From: Saccharopolyspora gloriosae
GTDB lineage: Bacteria; Actinomycetota; Actinomycetes; Mycobacteriales; Pseudonocardiaceae
Reading direction: 5' to 3'
NCBI RefSeq assembly: GCF_014203325.1
Contig: NZ_JACHIV010000001.1
Location: forward strand, 3,163,501-3,227,500
DNA: 64,000 nt
Shown: one piece after another, positions 49,040-58,661 of the stretch
How positions within the stretch are numbered: the stretch's first letter is position 1
Layout: each line of letters opens with the position of its first letter
Made by a program: the position numbers and the translations under genes
The notes under the pieces: model-generated
The model's database searches: none
Seen by the model: the letters and a program-made list of their open reading frames with translations, nothing else
What the model was told of the DNA's origin: nothing

Positions 49040-49190
49040 TCTTTGAGCTTGTCTTCCCAGGTGAGCGACATTGTGGTCGTTGCCTGTCAGCGGCGGAGCC
49101 GCTCGAAAAATCGATCCCGCAGCGAGGAAGCAGCTGAGGTTCCGCTGAGCGGCCCACTACTCACGCCGAGCTCAAAACAGGCAGCGAGGC
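49040..49190. repeat. third copy of the hairpin-rich intergenic repeat
   Basis: Shares GTGGTCGTT-GCCTGTCAGCGGCGGAGCCG, GAAAAATCGATCCCGCAGCGAGGAA and GAG-TTCCGC with the units at 37831-38208. Its ends TTTGAGCT (about 49041) and AGCTCAAA (about 49170) are inverted. The copy is shorter, lacking the middle TTTCCTCGCGAGG segment. Confidence 0.65.
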
Positions 49191-49251
49191 GTAACGACCC
49201 GCCGGGGCGGGCACCCACCGGGAGCAGGCGAACCCGCTCCCGGAGGTCGGC

Positions 49252-51366
49252 ATGGCTTCTCAGCACGGCGACAAGCAGGAACAACTCGACGGTGTGCGCC
49301 AGGATCCGGACGGCACCTACCTGACCACCCAGCAGGGCGTGCGGGTCGACCACACCGACGACTCCCTGAGCGCGGGAGCGCGCGGCCCCACGCTGCTGGA
49401 GGACTTCCACGCCCGCGAGAAGATCACCCACTTCGACCACGAGCGCATCCCCGAGCGGGTCGTGCACGCCCGCGGCGCGGGCGCCTACGGCTACTTCGAG
49501 GCCTACGACGATCGCCTCGCCGATTACACGGCGGCGAAGTTCCTCACCGACCCGAGCCGCCGCACCCCGGTGTTCGTCCGGTTCTCCACGGTGGCGGGGT
49601 CGCGCGGTTCGGCGGACACGGTGCGCGACGTGCGCGGGTTCGCGACGAAGTTCTACACCGCGGAGGGCAACTACGACCTGGTCGGCAACAACATGCCGGT
49701 GTTCTTCATCCAGGACGGCATCAAGTTCCCCGACTTCGTCCACGCGGTGAAGCCCGAGCCGCACAACGAGATCCCGCAGGCGCAGTCGGCGCACGACACG
49801 TTGTGGGACTTCGTGTCGCTGCAACCGGAAACGATGCACATGATCATGTGGTTGATGTCGGACCGGGCGCTGCCGCGCAGCTACCGCATGATGCAGGGCT
49901 TCGGGGTGCACACCTTCCGCTTCGTCAACGCCGAGGGCACCGGCACCTTCGTGAAGTTCCACTGGAAACCGCGGCTGGGCACGCATTCGCTGGTCTGGGA
50001 GGAATGCCAGCAGGTGCAGGGCAAGGACCCCGACTTCAACCGCCGCGACCTGTGGGACGCCATCGAAGCCGGGAACGGGCCGGAGTGGGAGCTCGGCGTG
50101 CAGCTCGTCGACGAGTCGAAGGAGCACGACTTCGACTTCGACCTGCTCGACGCCACCAAGATCATCCCGGAGGAGGAGGTCCCGGTGCGCCCGGTCGGGC
50201 GCATGGTGCTCGACCGCAACCCGGACAACTTCTTCGCCGAGACCGAACAGGTCGCCTTCCACACCGCGAACGTGGTGCCGGGCATCGACTTCACCAACGA
50301 TCCGCTGCTGCAGGCGCGCAACTTCTCCTACCTGGACACCCAGCTGATCCGGCTCGGCGGGCCGAACTTCGCCCACATCCCGGTCAACCGCCCGGTCGCC
50401 GAGGTCTCCACCAACCAGCGCGACGGCTTCCAGCAGCAGCGCATCCACCAGGGGCAGACCAGCTACTCCAACAACAGCCTCGGCGGCGGCTGCCCGGTCA
50501 TCGCGGGCGCCGGCAACGGAGCCTTCCAGCACTACCAGGAGAAGGTGGAAGGCGCGAAGATCCGCCAGCGCAGCGAGAGCTTCCAGAACCACTACCAGCA
50601 GGCCACCTTGTTCTGGAACAGCATGGCGCCGTGGGAACGCGACCACATCATCGCCGCGTTCCGGTTCGAGCTCGGCAAGGTCGAGCACCACCACGTGCGC
50701 GAAGCGGCCGTGGAGCAGATCAACCGGGTCGACCACGACCTCGCGATCGCCGTCGCCGAAGGGGTCGGCGTCACGCCCCCTCCGGCCGCGGCGGGGCCCA
50801 ACCACGGCAAGCACTCCCCCGCGCTGAGCCAGTCCCACTCGGTCACCGACACCATCGCCACCCGCACCGTCGCCGTGCTGGTCTCCGACGGGGTCGATCA
50901 GGCCGAGGTCGCCCAGATCCGCGAGGCGCTCGCCCAACGCGGCGCGACCGCCGAGGTCCTCGGTAGCCGGGACGGCAGCGTGCGCGGCGCCGACGACAGC
51001 GACGTCCCGGTGGATCGGGCCATCAACACGATGTCCTCGGCGCTCTACGACGGGGTCATCGTGCCCGGCGGCAGCGGCAGCGTGCGGGCGCTGTCGGCCG
51101 ACGGCTACGCGGTGCACTTCGTCGCGGAGGCGTTCAAGCACGCGAAGCCCGTCGCGGCCAGCGACGAGGGCCTGGCGATGCTGCAGCGCGCCGGGGTGGA
51201 CAAGGTCCGCCACGCGGGCGAAGGCGACGGCGTGGTGTCCGACAAGGGCGTCGTGACCGCCGCGGCCACCGGCGGTGCGCTGCCCGACGGCTTCATGGCC
51301 GAGTTCGCCGCGGTCCTGGCCGGGCACCGCGTGTGGAACCGGGACACCGAGCACGTGGTCGCCTGA
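49252..51366 (+). CDS. katE: large-subunit catalase (HPII/KatE type)
   Basis: A 704-residue monofunctional heme catalase with a C-terminal extension. The distal His lies in [37 protein letters not shown] and [15 protein letters not shown] follow, and the heme-ligand Tyr is in [14 protein letters not shown]. From about residue 535 a DJ-1/PfpI-like flavodoxin-fold domain follows ([43 protein letters not shown]), as in E. coli HPII. CGGAGGTC precedes the ATG. Confidence 0.96.
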   Translation: MASQHGDKQEQLDGVRQDPDGTYLTTQQGVRVDHTDDSLSAGARGPTLLEDFHAREKITHFDHERIPERVVHARGAGAYGYFEAYDDRLADYTAAKFLTDPSRRTPVFVRFSTVAGSRGSADTVRDVRGFATKFYTAEGNYDLVGNNMPVFFIQDGIKFPDFVHAVKPEPHNEIPQAQSAHDTLWDFVSLQPETMHMIMWLMSDRALPRSYRMMQGFGVHTFRFVNAEGTGTFVKFHWKPRLGTHSLVWEECQQVQGKDPDFNRRDLWDAIEAGNGPEWELGVQLVDESKEHDFDFDLLDATKIIPEEEVPVRPVGRMVLDRNPDNFFAETEQVAFHTANVVPGIDFTNDPLLQARNFSYLDTQLIRLGGPNFAHIPVNRPVAEVSTNQRDGFQQQRIHQGQTSYSNNSLGGGCPVIAGAGNGAFQHYQEKVEGAKIRQRSESFQNHYQQATLFWNSMAPWERDHIIAAFRFELGKVEHHHVREAAVEQINRVDHDLAIAVAEGVGVTPPPAAAGPNHGKHSPALSQSHSVTDTIATRTVAVLVSDGVDQAEVAQIREALAQRGATAEVLGSRDGSVRGADDSDVPVDRAINTMSSALYDGVIVPGGSGSVRALSADGYAVHFVAEAFKHAKPVAASDEGLAMLQRAGVDKVRHAGEGDGVVSDKGVVTAAATGGALPDGFMAEFAAVLAGHRVWNRDTEHVVA

Positions 51367-51502
51367 CCGGGGCGGTGGCGTCCGCCGGTCGCCGCACCCG
51401 TTGGCCCGATCGGCGGCGCGCGGGTGAGGATCCGATACCGGCTCGGTCACGCCGCGGGCGATGTTTCGCTTTCGGCTCCGGGACGTTCTACCGTCCCGTC
51501 CC

Positions 51503-52966
51503 GTGAGTGTTCTGCGAACCCTTCCCGTCGAGGACGTGCTGGAACGCACCGAGCGCAGCGGCCTCGCTCGGCGGCTCTCCGGTGTCGACCTCGTCGGCTT
51601 CGGCATCGGCATCATCATCGGGACCGGCGTGTTCACCTTGGCGGGGATCGAGGCCAAGGAGCACGCCGGGCCCGCGGTGGTCCTCGCGTTCCTCGTGGGC
51701 GGCGTCGTCGCCGCGCTCGCGGCGCTGTGCTATGCGGAGCTGGCCTCCGCGGTGCCGACCGCCGGGAGCGCCTACACCTACGGCTACACGACGCTCGGCG
51801 AGATCTTCGCCTGGATCATCGGGTGGGACCTGCTGCTGGAGTTCGCCCTCGGTGCCGCGGTGGTCTCGCGCAGCTGGTCGGGGTACGTGTCGAGCCTGCT
51901 CGGGCTACCGCCGGAGTGGTTCAGCGAGGACGCGACGGTCAACGTCGGCGCGATCCTGATCATCGGCGTGCTCACCGTCGTCGCCGTCCTGGGCATCCGC
52001 GAGTCGTCCTGGCTGACCAACGCCCTGGTCGTGGTCAAGGTGTCGGTGTGCGTGCTGGTGATCGTCGCCGGGCTGTTCTTCTTCAACGGCGCGCACCTCA
52101 CGCCGTTCGTCCCGCCATCGCAGCCCGCGGAGCAGGGCGCGAGCATCCTGGAGCAGCCGCTGGTGTCGGCGGCGCTGGGCATGGAGCAGTCGATGTACGG
52201 GTTCGGCGGCGTGCTCACGGCCGCCGCGATCGTGTTCTTCGCCTACACCGGCTTCGAGGCGCTGGCCAACCTCGGTGAGGAGACCAAGCGCCCGCGCCGC
52301 GACCTGCCGGTGGGGCTGCTGGGCAGCCTGGTGGTGTGCACCGTGCTGTACGTGCTGGTGGCGCTGGTGCTCAGCGCCATGGTCGACTACACGCAGATCG
52401 ACGAGGCCGCTCCGCTGGCCGCCGCGTTCCACTCCGTCGGCGCCCACTGGGTGGCGGCGCTCATCGCGCTGGGCGCGGTGACCGGGCTGACCTCGGTGAT
52501 GATGGTGGAGCTGGTGACCATCGGGCGCATCGGCTTCGCCATGAGCCGGGACGGGCTGCTGCCGCCGAAGCTGTCCCAGGTGCACCGGAAGTGGGGCACT
52601 CCGCACCGGGTGACGATCGGCGGTGCCGTGCTGGTGATGCTGCTCGGCGGTTTCGTGCCGATCGCCGAACTCGCGGACATGGTGAGCATCGGCGCGCTGT
52701 CCGGCTTCGTCATCGTGGCCATCGCGATTCCCGTGCTGCGCCACCGCAAACCGGACCTGCCGCGCCCGTTCCGGATGCCGTGGTCGCCGGTGCTGCCGGT
52801 GCTCACGGCCGTCGCCTGCCTGTACCTGATGACGAACTTGAGCGTGCTCACCTGGGTGCGGTTCGCGGTCTGGCTCGCGCTGGGCCTGGTGATCTACCTG
52901 GCCTACGGCTACCGCAAGTCCCGCTTGGCCACGGGTGCCCCGGTCACCGACGACGCGTCAGGATGA
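51503..52966 (+). CDS. cationic amino acid-type permease (APC superfamily)
   Basis: A 487-residue transporter with about 12-13 hydrophobic helices. VDLVGFGIGIIIGTGVFTLAG is the helix-1 substrate motif, with AGPAVVLAFLVGGVVAALAA and FFAYTGFEALANLGEETKRPRRDLPVG being typical of the CAT/YfnA group. The GTG at 51503 gives the usual N-terminus SVLRTLPVEDVLERTE. Its last 23 bases overlap the opposing MFS gene. Confidence 0.92.
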   Translation: MSVLRTLPVEDVLERTERSGLARRLSGVDLVGFGIGIIIGTGVFTLAGIEAKEHAGPAVVLAFLVGGVVAALAALCYAELASAVPTAGSAYTYGYTTLGEIFAWIIGWDLLLEFALGAAVVSRSWSGYVSSLLGLPPEWFSEDATVNVGAILIIGVLTVVAVLGIRESSWLTNALVVVKVSVCVLVIVAGLFFFNGAHLTPFVPPSQPAEQGASILEQPLVSAALGMEQSMYGFGGVLTAAAIVFFAYTGFEALANLGEETKRPRRDLPVGLLGSLVVCTVLYVLVALVLSAMVDYTQIDEAAPLAAAFHSVGAHWVAALIALGAVTGLTSVMMVELVTIGRIGFAMSRDGLLPPKLSQVHRKWGTPHRVTIGGAVLVMLLGGFVPIAELADMVSIGALSGFVIVAIAIPVLRHRKPDLPRPFRMPWSPVLPVLTAVACLYLMTNLSVLTWVRFAVWLALGLVIYLAYGYRKSRLATGAPVTDDASG

Positions 52967-54362
52967 GCTGTTCGGTGACGGCCAGCAGCAGGGCCAGCGC
53001 GACGAACCCGACGGCGACCAGCAGGCCGGTGGAGATCGCGGCGTCGTAGCCGCCGACGGCCAGCGCGCTGAAGAACAGCCCCGATGCGGTCGCCGTGCCG
53101 ATCGCGGTGCCGAGGCGCTGCCCGGTCTGCTGGATCCCGGCGGCGGTGCCACCGCGAGCGGAGTCGACCTTGGCGAGGGTGACGGTCTGGTTCGGCGAGA
53201 TGACCAGGCCGCTGCCCACCCCTGCCAGCAGCAGCGGGCCCGCGACCAGCAGTCCGGCGACGTGGCCGGGACCGCCCGCGAGCAGCAGGTCCGTCACGAC
53301 CAGCCCGGCCAGCGCGCCGACCAGGCCGAGCACGACCAGCGAGCGGCCGAACCGGTTCACGAGCCTGCCGCTGAGCGCGGAGGACGCCGCCGAGCCGATC
53401 GCGAACGGTGTCATCGCCAGGCCCGCCTGCAGCGGCGAGTACCCCAGTCCGCGCTGGAAGTACAGCGCCAGCACGAAGAAGATGCTGGTGAAACCGGCGA
53501 AGTACAACATGCCCAGCGCGGTGCCGAAGCTGTAGCTGCGGATGCCGAACAGGCCGAGGTCGATCAGCGGTTCCCGTCCCCTGGCGCGGTAGCCGCGTTC
53601 CCACAGCACGAACAGCACCAGCAGCACCGGCGCCGCCGGCAGCAGGTACCACGGCGCGCCGCTGCCGCTCTCCCGTTCGATCAGGGGCAGCAGCAACGCC
53701 AGCAGCGCGGCACCGAGCAGCAGCACGCCCACCAGGTCGAGGCTGCGAGCGCCGTCGGCAGGCTCGGCCTTCGGCAGGACCCTGGCGGCGAACACCAGCG
53801 CCGCCAGGCCGATCGGCACGTTCACGAAGAACACCCAGCGCCAGCCCTGCTCGTCCCCGGCGAGTTCGATGATGAGCCCGCCGAGCAGCGGACCGATCGC
53901 GGTGGACAGCCCGATCACCGCGCCGAACAGCCCGAACGCCTTCGCCCGCTCGCTGCCCTGGAACAGCTGCTGGATCAGCCCGAGCACCTGCGGGTTGAGC
54001 ATGCCGCCCGCCACGCCCTGCACGAGCCGGGACACGACCAGCCAGGTCGCCGACGGCGCGAACCCGGCGGCGGCGCTGGCCGCGGTGAACAGCAGCAGCG
54101 CCAGGATGAACATCCGGCCACGACCCCGGTCGTCGCCGAGCCTGCCCGCCGGCACCAGCACCAGGCCGAAGGTGAGCGCGTAGCCGGACACCACCCAGCC
54201 CAGCGCGACGGGCGGGGCGTCCAGGCCCTGCTGCATGGACGGCAGCGCGACGTTGACGATGCTGACGTCGAGCAGGGTCATGAACCCCGCCAGCAGGCAC
54301 ACCACCAGTGCCTGCCAGCGCTGCGTCGGCCGCTGGGCGAGCCGCGAGGCACTTGTTCCCAT
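52944..54362 (-). CDS. MFS exporter, DHA2 (EmrB/QacA) type
   Basis: A 472-residue drug/proton antiporter with about 14 hydrophobic segments. LDVSIVNVALPSMQQGLDAP, WVVSGYALTFGLVLVPAGRLGDDRGR and RLVQGVAGGMLNPQVLGLIQ are DHA2 motifs. GSGLVISPNQTVTLAKVDSARGGTAAGIQQTGQRLG completes the set. Divergent from an XRE-TetR regulator, its probable repressor. The 3' end overlaps the permease gene tail to tail. Confidence 0.92.
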   Translation of the reverse strand: MGTSASRLAQRPTQRWQALVVCLLAGFMTLLDVSIVNVALPSMQQGLDAPPVALGWVVSGYALTFGLVLVPAGRLGDDRGRGRMFILALLLFTAASAAAGFAPSATWLVVSRLVQGVAGGMLNPQVLGLIQQLFQGSERAKAFGLFGAVIGLSTAIGPLLGGLIIELAGDEQGWRWVFFVNVPIGLAALVFAARVLPKAEPADGARSLDLVGVLLLGAALLALLLPLIERESGSGAPWYLLPAAPVLLVLFVLWERGYRARGREPLIDLGLFGIRSYSFGTALGMLYFAGFTSIFFVLALYFQRGLGYSPLQAGLAMTPFAIGSAASSALSGRLVNRFGRSLVVLGLVGALAGLVVTDLLLAGGPGHVAGLLVAGPLLLAGVGSGLVISPNQTVTLAKVDSARGGTAAGIQQTGQRLGTAIGTATASGLFFSALAVGGYDAAISTGLLVAVGFVALALLLAVTEQLILTRRR

Positions 54363-54689
54363 CACCCTCACATCCTGACGGTGTCCGGCGGCGGCGGCGC
54401 AGCTGAGGGGGCGGCGCGGGCGATCACCGCTGGTGCTAAGGACTCGGACGGAGTCCCGGTTGCGCCACGCCCGTTGTGGTCGGGGCGAGCGCCCCGGCCG
54501 AACCCGCCCGGCCCGTCCGCCGATGGCCGGGCCGACGGCCGACACCGTTCGGGGTGTGCTGGTGCGCTGGTAGCGTCCTGATCGTGCGTGGTCACGGCGC
54601 TGGACGGCCGATCCGGCCGTCCTGGGGATGAAGCGCCCGACCACTGCACGCCCCCGATCCCGCGACGCCCGGACGAGCCGCTCACCACC

Positions 54690-55616
54690 ATGACCTCCGA
54701 ATCCGCACCCGCCGGCCACAACGCCGACTCCGGTCCCGCCGCGCTGCGCGCGAGGGTCCGCGAGGTCGTGGCGGGATATCCGCACAGCCACCGGGCGTTC
54801 GCCGACCGAATCGGTCTAGACGCCACCAAGCTCTCCAAGTCGCTCACCGGAGTCCGGCGCTTCACCCCGGTCGAGCTGACGCGCATCGCGGAGATCGGCC
54901 AGGTGACGGTGAACTGGTTGATCAACGGCAGGGACGACGCGGAGACGGTCGCCGCCGCACCGCGCCGCGCGGCCCGCCCGCCGGAACGCACCGGTGGGGA
55001 CCGCTACCAGCAGATCCTCGACGCGGCCTGGGAACTCATCGCCGAACGCGGGTTCCACGCCGTCCGGGTCGCCGACATCGCCGAGGCCTGCGGGGTGAGC
55101 GCGGCCGCGATCCACTACCACTTCCCCGGCCGCGACGACCTGCTCACCGAAGCACTGCGGCACTCGGTCCGGCAGGCCTTCGACCGGCAGGTCGCCGAAC
55201 TGCACAGCATCGACGACGCCCATCAGCGGCTGCTGCGGCTCGTCGAGCTGCAACTGCCGGAATCACCGGGGCTGCGCCGCGAGTGGTCCATCTGGCTGCA
55301 GGTGTGGAACGAGAGCGCGCTGCGCCCCGAGCTGCGCGGACTGCACGGCGATTCCTACACCCGCTGGCACGACACGATCGAGCGGACGATCCGCCAGGGC
55401 CAGCAGCAGGGCGTGTTCACCGAGGGTGACGCGGACGAGCTCGCGGTGCGGTTGACGGCGCTGATCGACGGACTCGGCATCGGCGTGCTCACCGGCCGCC
55501 CGGAACGATCGGTTCAGCGGATGCGCCAGGTCCTGCACGACTTCATCGGCCGCGACATCGTCGGTGAGGGCATGGCGGGCACCGCAACGCAGGCACCTGA
55601 CGATCACTGGTCGTGA
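54690..55616 (+). CDS. TetR-family regulator with an added N-terminal HTH (XRE-like)
   Basis: A 308-residue regulator with two DNA-binding domains. Residues about 20-80 form a Cro/C1-like helix-turn-helix (HRAFADRIGLDATKLSKSLT, RFTPVELTRIAEIGQVTVNW). After a basic linker, a TetR_N domain follows (ILDAAWELIAERGFHAVRVA, CGVSAAAIHYHFPGRDDLL) with a TetR ligand domain (REWSIWLQVWNESALRPELR). Most TetR proteins are about 200 residues. Its position next to an MFS exporter suggests control of efflux. The start at 54690 is by similarity of length; a longer frame exists. Confidence 0.85.
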   Translation: MTSESAPAGHNADSGPAALRARVREVVAGYPHSHRAFADRIGLDATKLSKSLTGVRRFTPVELTRIAEIGQVTVNWLINGRDDAETVAAAPRRAARPPERTGGDRYQQILDAAWELIAERGFHAVRVADIAEACGVSAAAIHYHFPGRDDLLTEALRHSVRQAFDRQVAELHSIDDAHQRLLRLVELQLPESPGLRREWSIWLQVWNESALRPELRGLHGDSYTRWHDTIERTIRQGQQQGVFTEGDADELAVRLTALIDGLGIGVLTGRPERSVQRMRQVLHDFIGRDIVGEGMAGTATQAPDDHWS

Positions 55617-55710
55617 TCGCTCGCGGCGAGTTCGGGTCGCTCGTTTGCCCGGTTGAACCACCTGGTCCCGCTCGGTAGTTTCCGAGGGCAATCGCCACGG
55701 AGGTGATCAG

Positions 55711-56484
55711 GTGCCGGAGGACGATGAGATCCTGGTCGAGCACCGCGACGCGGTCCTGCTGCTGACGTTCCACCGCCCGGAGCGGCTCAACGCGTGGACT
55801 CCGAGCATGCGGCGGCGCTACTTCGACCTGCTGGAGAAGGCCGATGGCGATCCGTCGGTGCGGGCGGTGGTGGTCACCGGTGCCGGCCGCGGATTCTGCG
55901 CCGGAACGGACCTCTCCGCGCTGGACTCGGCACCCGAGCACGACGGCGACGACCGGGCGGTCTCGCTGTCGATCCGGATCCGAAAACCGATCATCGCCGC
56001 GATCAACGGCCCCGTGGCCGGAATCGGCTTGGTCGCCGCCTTGTTCGCCGACGTGCGCTTCGCCGCCGAGGACGCCAAGTTCACCACCGCGTTCAGCCGT
56101 CGCGGACTCGTCGCCGAGCACGGCATCTCCTGGCTGCTGCCCAAGCTCGTCGGTGCGGGCACCGCGCTGGACCTGATGCTCTCCGCCCGCACCCTGCTCG
56201 GCAGCGAGGCGCACGCGCTGGGCCTGGTCGACCGGGTGCTGCCCGCGGGCGAGGTGCTGACCGCCGCGCTGGAGTACGCGCACTCGCTGGCCACCGAGTG
56301 CTCCCCCGCTTCGATGGCCGAGATCAAGGAGCAGATCTACGCGGGCCTGGACAGCGGGCTGGAGACGGCGAGCGCCGACGCGAACAACCGCATGATCGCC
56401 GCGTTCGACCGCCCCGACGTCCGCGAGGGCGTGCGCAGCTTCCACGAGCGCCGCCGACCGGACTTCCCGCCGCTCGGGAGCTGA
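55711..56484 (+). CDS. enoyl-CoA hydratase/isomerase family protein
   Basis: A 257-residue crotonase. The oxyanion-hole segments are GAGRGFCAGTDLSAL and AINGPVAGIGLVAALFADVRFA, followed by FSRRGLVAEHGISWLLPKLVG and LLGSEAHALGLVDRVLP. The C-terminal FDRPDVREGVRSFHERRRPDF is standard. The GTG start follows CGGAGGTGATCAG. Specific substrate unknown. Confidence 0.9.
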   Translation: MPEDDEILVEHRDAVLLLTFHRPERLNAWTPSMRRRYFDLLEKADGDPSVRAVVVTGAGRGFCAGTDLSALDSAPEHDGDDRAVSLSIRIRKPIIAAINGPVAGIGLVAALFADVRFAAEDAKFTTAFSRRGLVAEHGISWLLPKLVGAGTALDLMLSARTLLGSEAHALGLVDRVLPAGEVLTAALEYAHSLATECSPASMAEIKEQIYAGLDSGLETASADANNRMIAAFDRPDVREGVRSFHERRRPDFPPLGS

Positions 56485-56544
56485 ATCGCGCCGCGCCCGA
56501 TACGGTTGGCCGCAGAGCCGCCCGGTCGTGGGAAGGATCGCGCC

Positions 56545-56715
56545 ATGGATTCCGAAACACCCGAAGCCGACGCCGCCGAACAGGCCAGGCATGCCGAGGA
56601 TCCGGTCACCGAGGACGTCACGTCCGACACCGATCCGGTCGACGAGGCAGACCCGGCGGATCTCGCGGATCAGCGCACCGACGTTCCCGTAGACGAGGAC
56701 TACGACCGGGAGTAG
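56545..56715 (+). CDS. small acidic hypothetical protein
   Basis: A 56-residue, very acidic, probably unstructured protein (PVTEDVTSDTDPVDEADPAD). GGAAGGA precedes the ATG by a normal distance and the frame has strong GC third positions. It has no aromatic core except one Tyr. Function unknown. Follows the enoyl-CoA hydratase by 60 bases. Confidence 0.6.
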   Translation: MDSETPEADAAEQARHAEDPVTEDVTSDTDPVDEADPADLADQRTDVPVDEDYDRE

Positions 56716-57058
56716 CGCTTCCCCTCTCGGATCTCGCAGCGCGCCGCACCGATTCGCGGCACCCGCGCCGATGCTGCATTCGCACGATGCCGCCGACGAG
56801 GGCGATCCGCCGAATGCGGACCGCCTACCGCATCCGAATCCCTAGGACAAGTTCCTTCCGGAACTTTCCACGAACTGGGCGGCTCGGACGTCACCGGTGG
56901 AATTCGTGAAAGCGGGAACCGATTTCACTTAACCGTGGTCAGCACGCGGCATTCGGCCCTACCGGATCACCCGAGTTCCGAGTACGTTCCGGTCGAACCG
57001 GGCAACCGGATCGAGCAGATAAGCACTCGTCATTTCCAGCACGAAGTCGTGCTTCACC
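56716..57058. other. intergenic region before the epimerase gene
   Basis: About 340 bases with no gene. Composition is less GC-rich. A hairpin AGCACGA-AG-TCGTGCT (57038-57053) lies just past the stop of the minus-strand epimerase and may end its transcript. Confidence 0.5.
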
Positions 57059-58000
57059 TCAGCCCGGCCACAGGCCGAACATCGTCGCGAATCCCTCGCG
57101 CCAACTCGGCCACCCCGGACGCCAGCCCAACGTCTCGCGAAGGCGGAAATTCGTCGCGCCCCGCTGCTCGGTGAGCCGGTGCACGGTGAGCCAATCCAGC
57201 TGGGCCCTGGCCTGGTCCAGGGTCAACGACAACGGCGCCGGACCGCCGATCATCCGGGCGTAGGCCGGTAACCACTCCGCGCATTCCGCCGGTTCGTTGT
57301 CCACCACGTTGTAGGTGCCCGTCTCGCCGGCGGTGAGGACTTCGACGACCGCGCTGGCCGCGTCCTCCACGTGCGTGAACGAGGTCAGCCCCACGCCGTC
57401 GGTGACCAGCGGCAGCGCACTGCCGCGGACCTGCTCGTGCACCAGCCCGCCGGGCGCGTACCAGGTGTTCGGGCCGTACAGCGACCCGTAGCGCAGCACC
57501 ACGCCCTCCAGGTCGGACCGGTCCACGACCGCGCTCTCCATACCGGCGACCGCGCGCACCGCCTCGCCCCACCGGCCCGGCGCGTCGATCCACAGCGGCG
57601 AGTCCTCGTCCAGCACGTCGTGACCGTTCGGGCAGTACGCGGCGACCATGCTCTGCGCCACCACCCGGCGCACGCCCGCCTCCGCGGCGGCCGCCACGAG
57701 GTTGCGGGTGCCGTCCTCCCACAGCCGCGCCGTGCGGGCGAGCGCGTCGTCGTAGTCCGGCCCCCGGAACCCGGAGACCTGGGCCACGACCACGTCCGGC
57801 TCGGCGTGGCGCACCACCTGGCGCAGCCGCGGCAGGTCGAGCACGTCGCCCACCACGACCTCATCGGCACCGGGCAGGCCCTGCGCGCGCCCCGCGGTGC
57901 GCAGCAGCGCCGTCACGTGATGACCTCGCTGCCGCAGTCTGGGCAGCAAGGTCCTCCCGACCACGCCGGTGGCACCGGCGACGAACACACGAAGGGGCAC
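57059..58000 (-). CDS. NAD-dependent epimerase/dehydratase (extended SDR)
   Basis: A 313-residue Rossmann protein. VFVAGATGVVGRTLLPRLRQRGH is the cofactor loop, with VVGDVLDLPRLRQVV and VLRYGSLYGPNTWYAPGGLV later. The usual YxxxK is not clear: the SMVAAYCPNG segment has the Tyr but no Lys four residues on. It may therefore be an atypical or NmrA-like member. The GTG at 58000 has GAGG upstream; an ATG at 58024 is the alternative. Substrate unknown. Confidence 0.8.
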   Translation of the reverse strand: MPLRVFVAGATGVVGRTLLPRLRQRGHHVTALLRTAGRAQGLPGADEVVVGDVLDLPRLRQVVRHAEPDVVVAQVSGFRGPDYDDALARTARLWEDGTRNLVAAAAEAGVRRVVAQSMVAAYCPNGHDVLDEDSPLWIDAPGRWGEAVRAVAGMESAVVDRSDLEGVVLRYGSLYGPNTWYAPGGLVHEQVRGSALPLVTDGVGLTSFTHVEDAASAVVEVLTAGETGTYNVVDNEPAECAEWLPAYARMIGGPAPLSLTLDQARAQLDWLTVHRLTEQRGATNFRLRETLGWRPGWPSWREGFATMFGLWPG

Positions 58001-58075
58001 CCGGAACCTCGCAGAGATCGACATCAGCGGGGAGCGAAGCCTACCGCGAGGGCTTCGACATCCACGACGAACATG

Positions 58076-58110
58076 CGAGAGGCCCACGCCTGGCAGGCGT
58101 GGGCCTCTCG
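58076..58110 (-). terminator. terminator hairpin after the cold-shock gene
   Basis: Perfect 16-bp stem CGAGAGGCCCACGCCT/AGGCGTGGGCCTCTCG with a 3-nt loop, 13 bases past the csp stop codon. Confidence 0.85.
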
Positions 58111-58123
58111 GCGTCGACTGAAC

Positions 58124-58327
58124 TCAGATGCCGCGAATCTGAGAAGCCTGCGGACCCTTCGGGCCCTGGGCGATCTCGAACTCCACCCGCTGGTTCTCGT
58201 CCAGCGTGCGGAACCCGGTGGCGTCAATCGCACTGTAGTGGGCGAACACATCGGAACCGCCCCCATCGGGGGTGATGAACCCGAAGCCCTTTTCAGCGTT
58301 GAACCACTTAACGGTACCGGTAGCCAT
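58124..58327 (-). CDS. cold-shock protein (CspA family)
   Basis: A 67-residue OB-fold RNA chaperone. RNP1 is KGFGFITP and RNP2 is DVFAHYSAI, with [12 protein letters not shown] at the start and [17 protein letters not shown] at the end. AGGAGT precedes the ATG. The upstream 58328-58604 region is AT-richer and lacks a gene, suiting the long 5' leader typical of csp mRNAs. Confidence 0.97.
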   Translation of the reverse strand: MATGTVKWFNAEKGFGFITPDGGGSDVFAHYSAIDATGFRTLDENQRVEFEIAQGPKGPQASQIRGI

Positions 58328-58604
58328 TCTCTTTACTCCTACTTCTGATGGCCAGGGCCGACACTGCGTCAACCCCCGAGTCGCCGAGATGATCACCCGA
58401 GCCAAAAACGGCCTCCGGCACAACAAAGCGCCTGCGCCACACTTGTATCGCAGGCACTTTCAAGTACTTGTGGGAACCAAAACTGCAACCACGGCTAACG
58501 CTAGCACCCCGAACGCGGGTTGTCACACACTTGTCACCCGAAGTCGTGGCCGACTGAGATCGATGTAACGCCGATCCCCATTTCGACGATTTCCCTGAAA
58601 TGCC

Positions 58605-58639
58605 CGTGCGTGCCACCCCTTGACGGGATGGCACGCACG
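58605..58639 (-). terminator. terminator hairpin after the amino-acid dehydrogenase
   Basis: 11-bp stem CGTGCGTGCCA/TGGCACGCACG (58605-58615 with 58629-58639) with an inner CCC/GGG pair, 22 bases past the dehydrogenase stop. Confidence 0.7.
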
Positions 58640-58661
58640 TTTCGGCTTCGACCGCGGCGGG

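Noticed and set aside
49252-51366. Catalase with extra C-terminal domain as a novel fusion
   Set aside because: The DJ-1/PfpI-like extension is the normal architecture of large-subunit catalases such as E. coli HPII.
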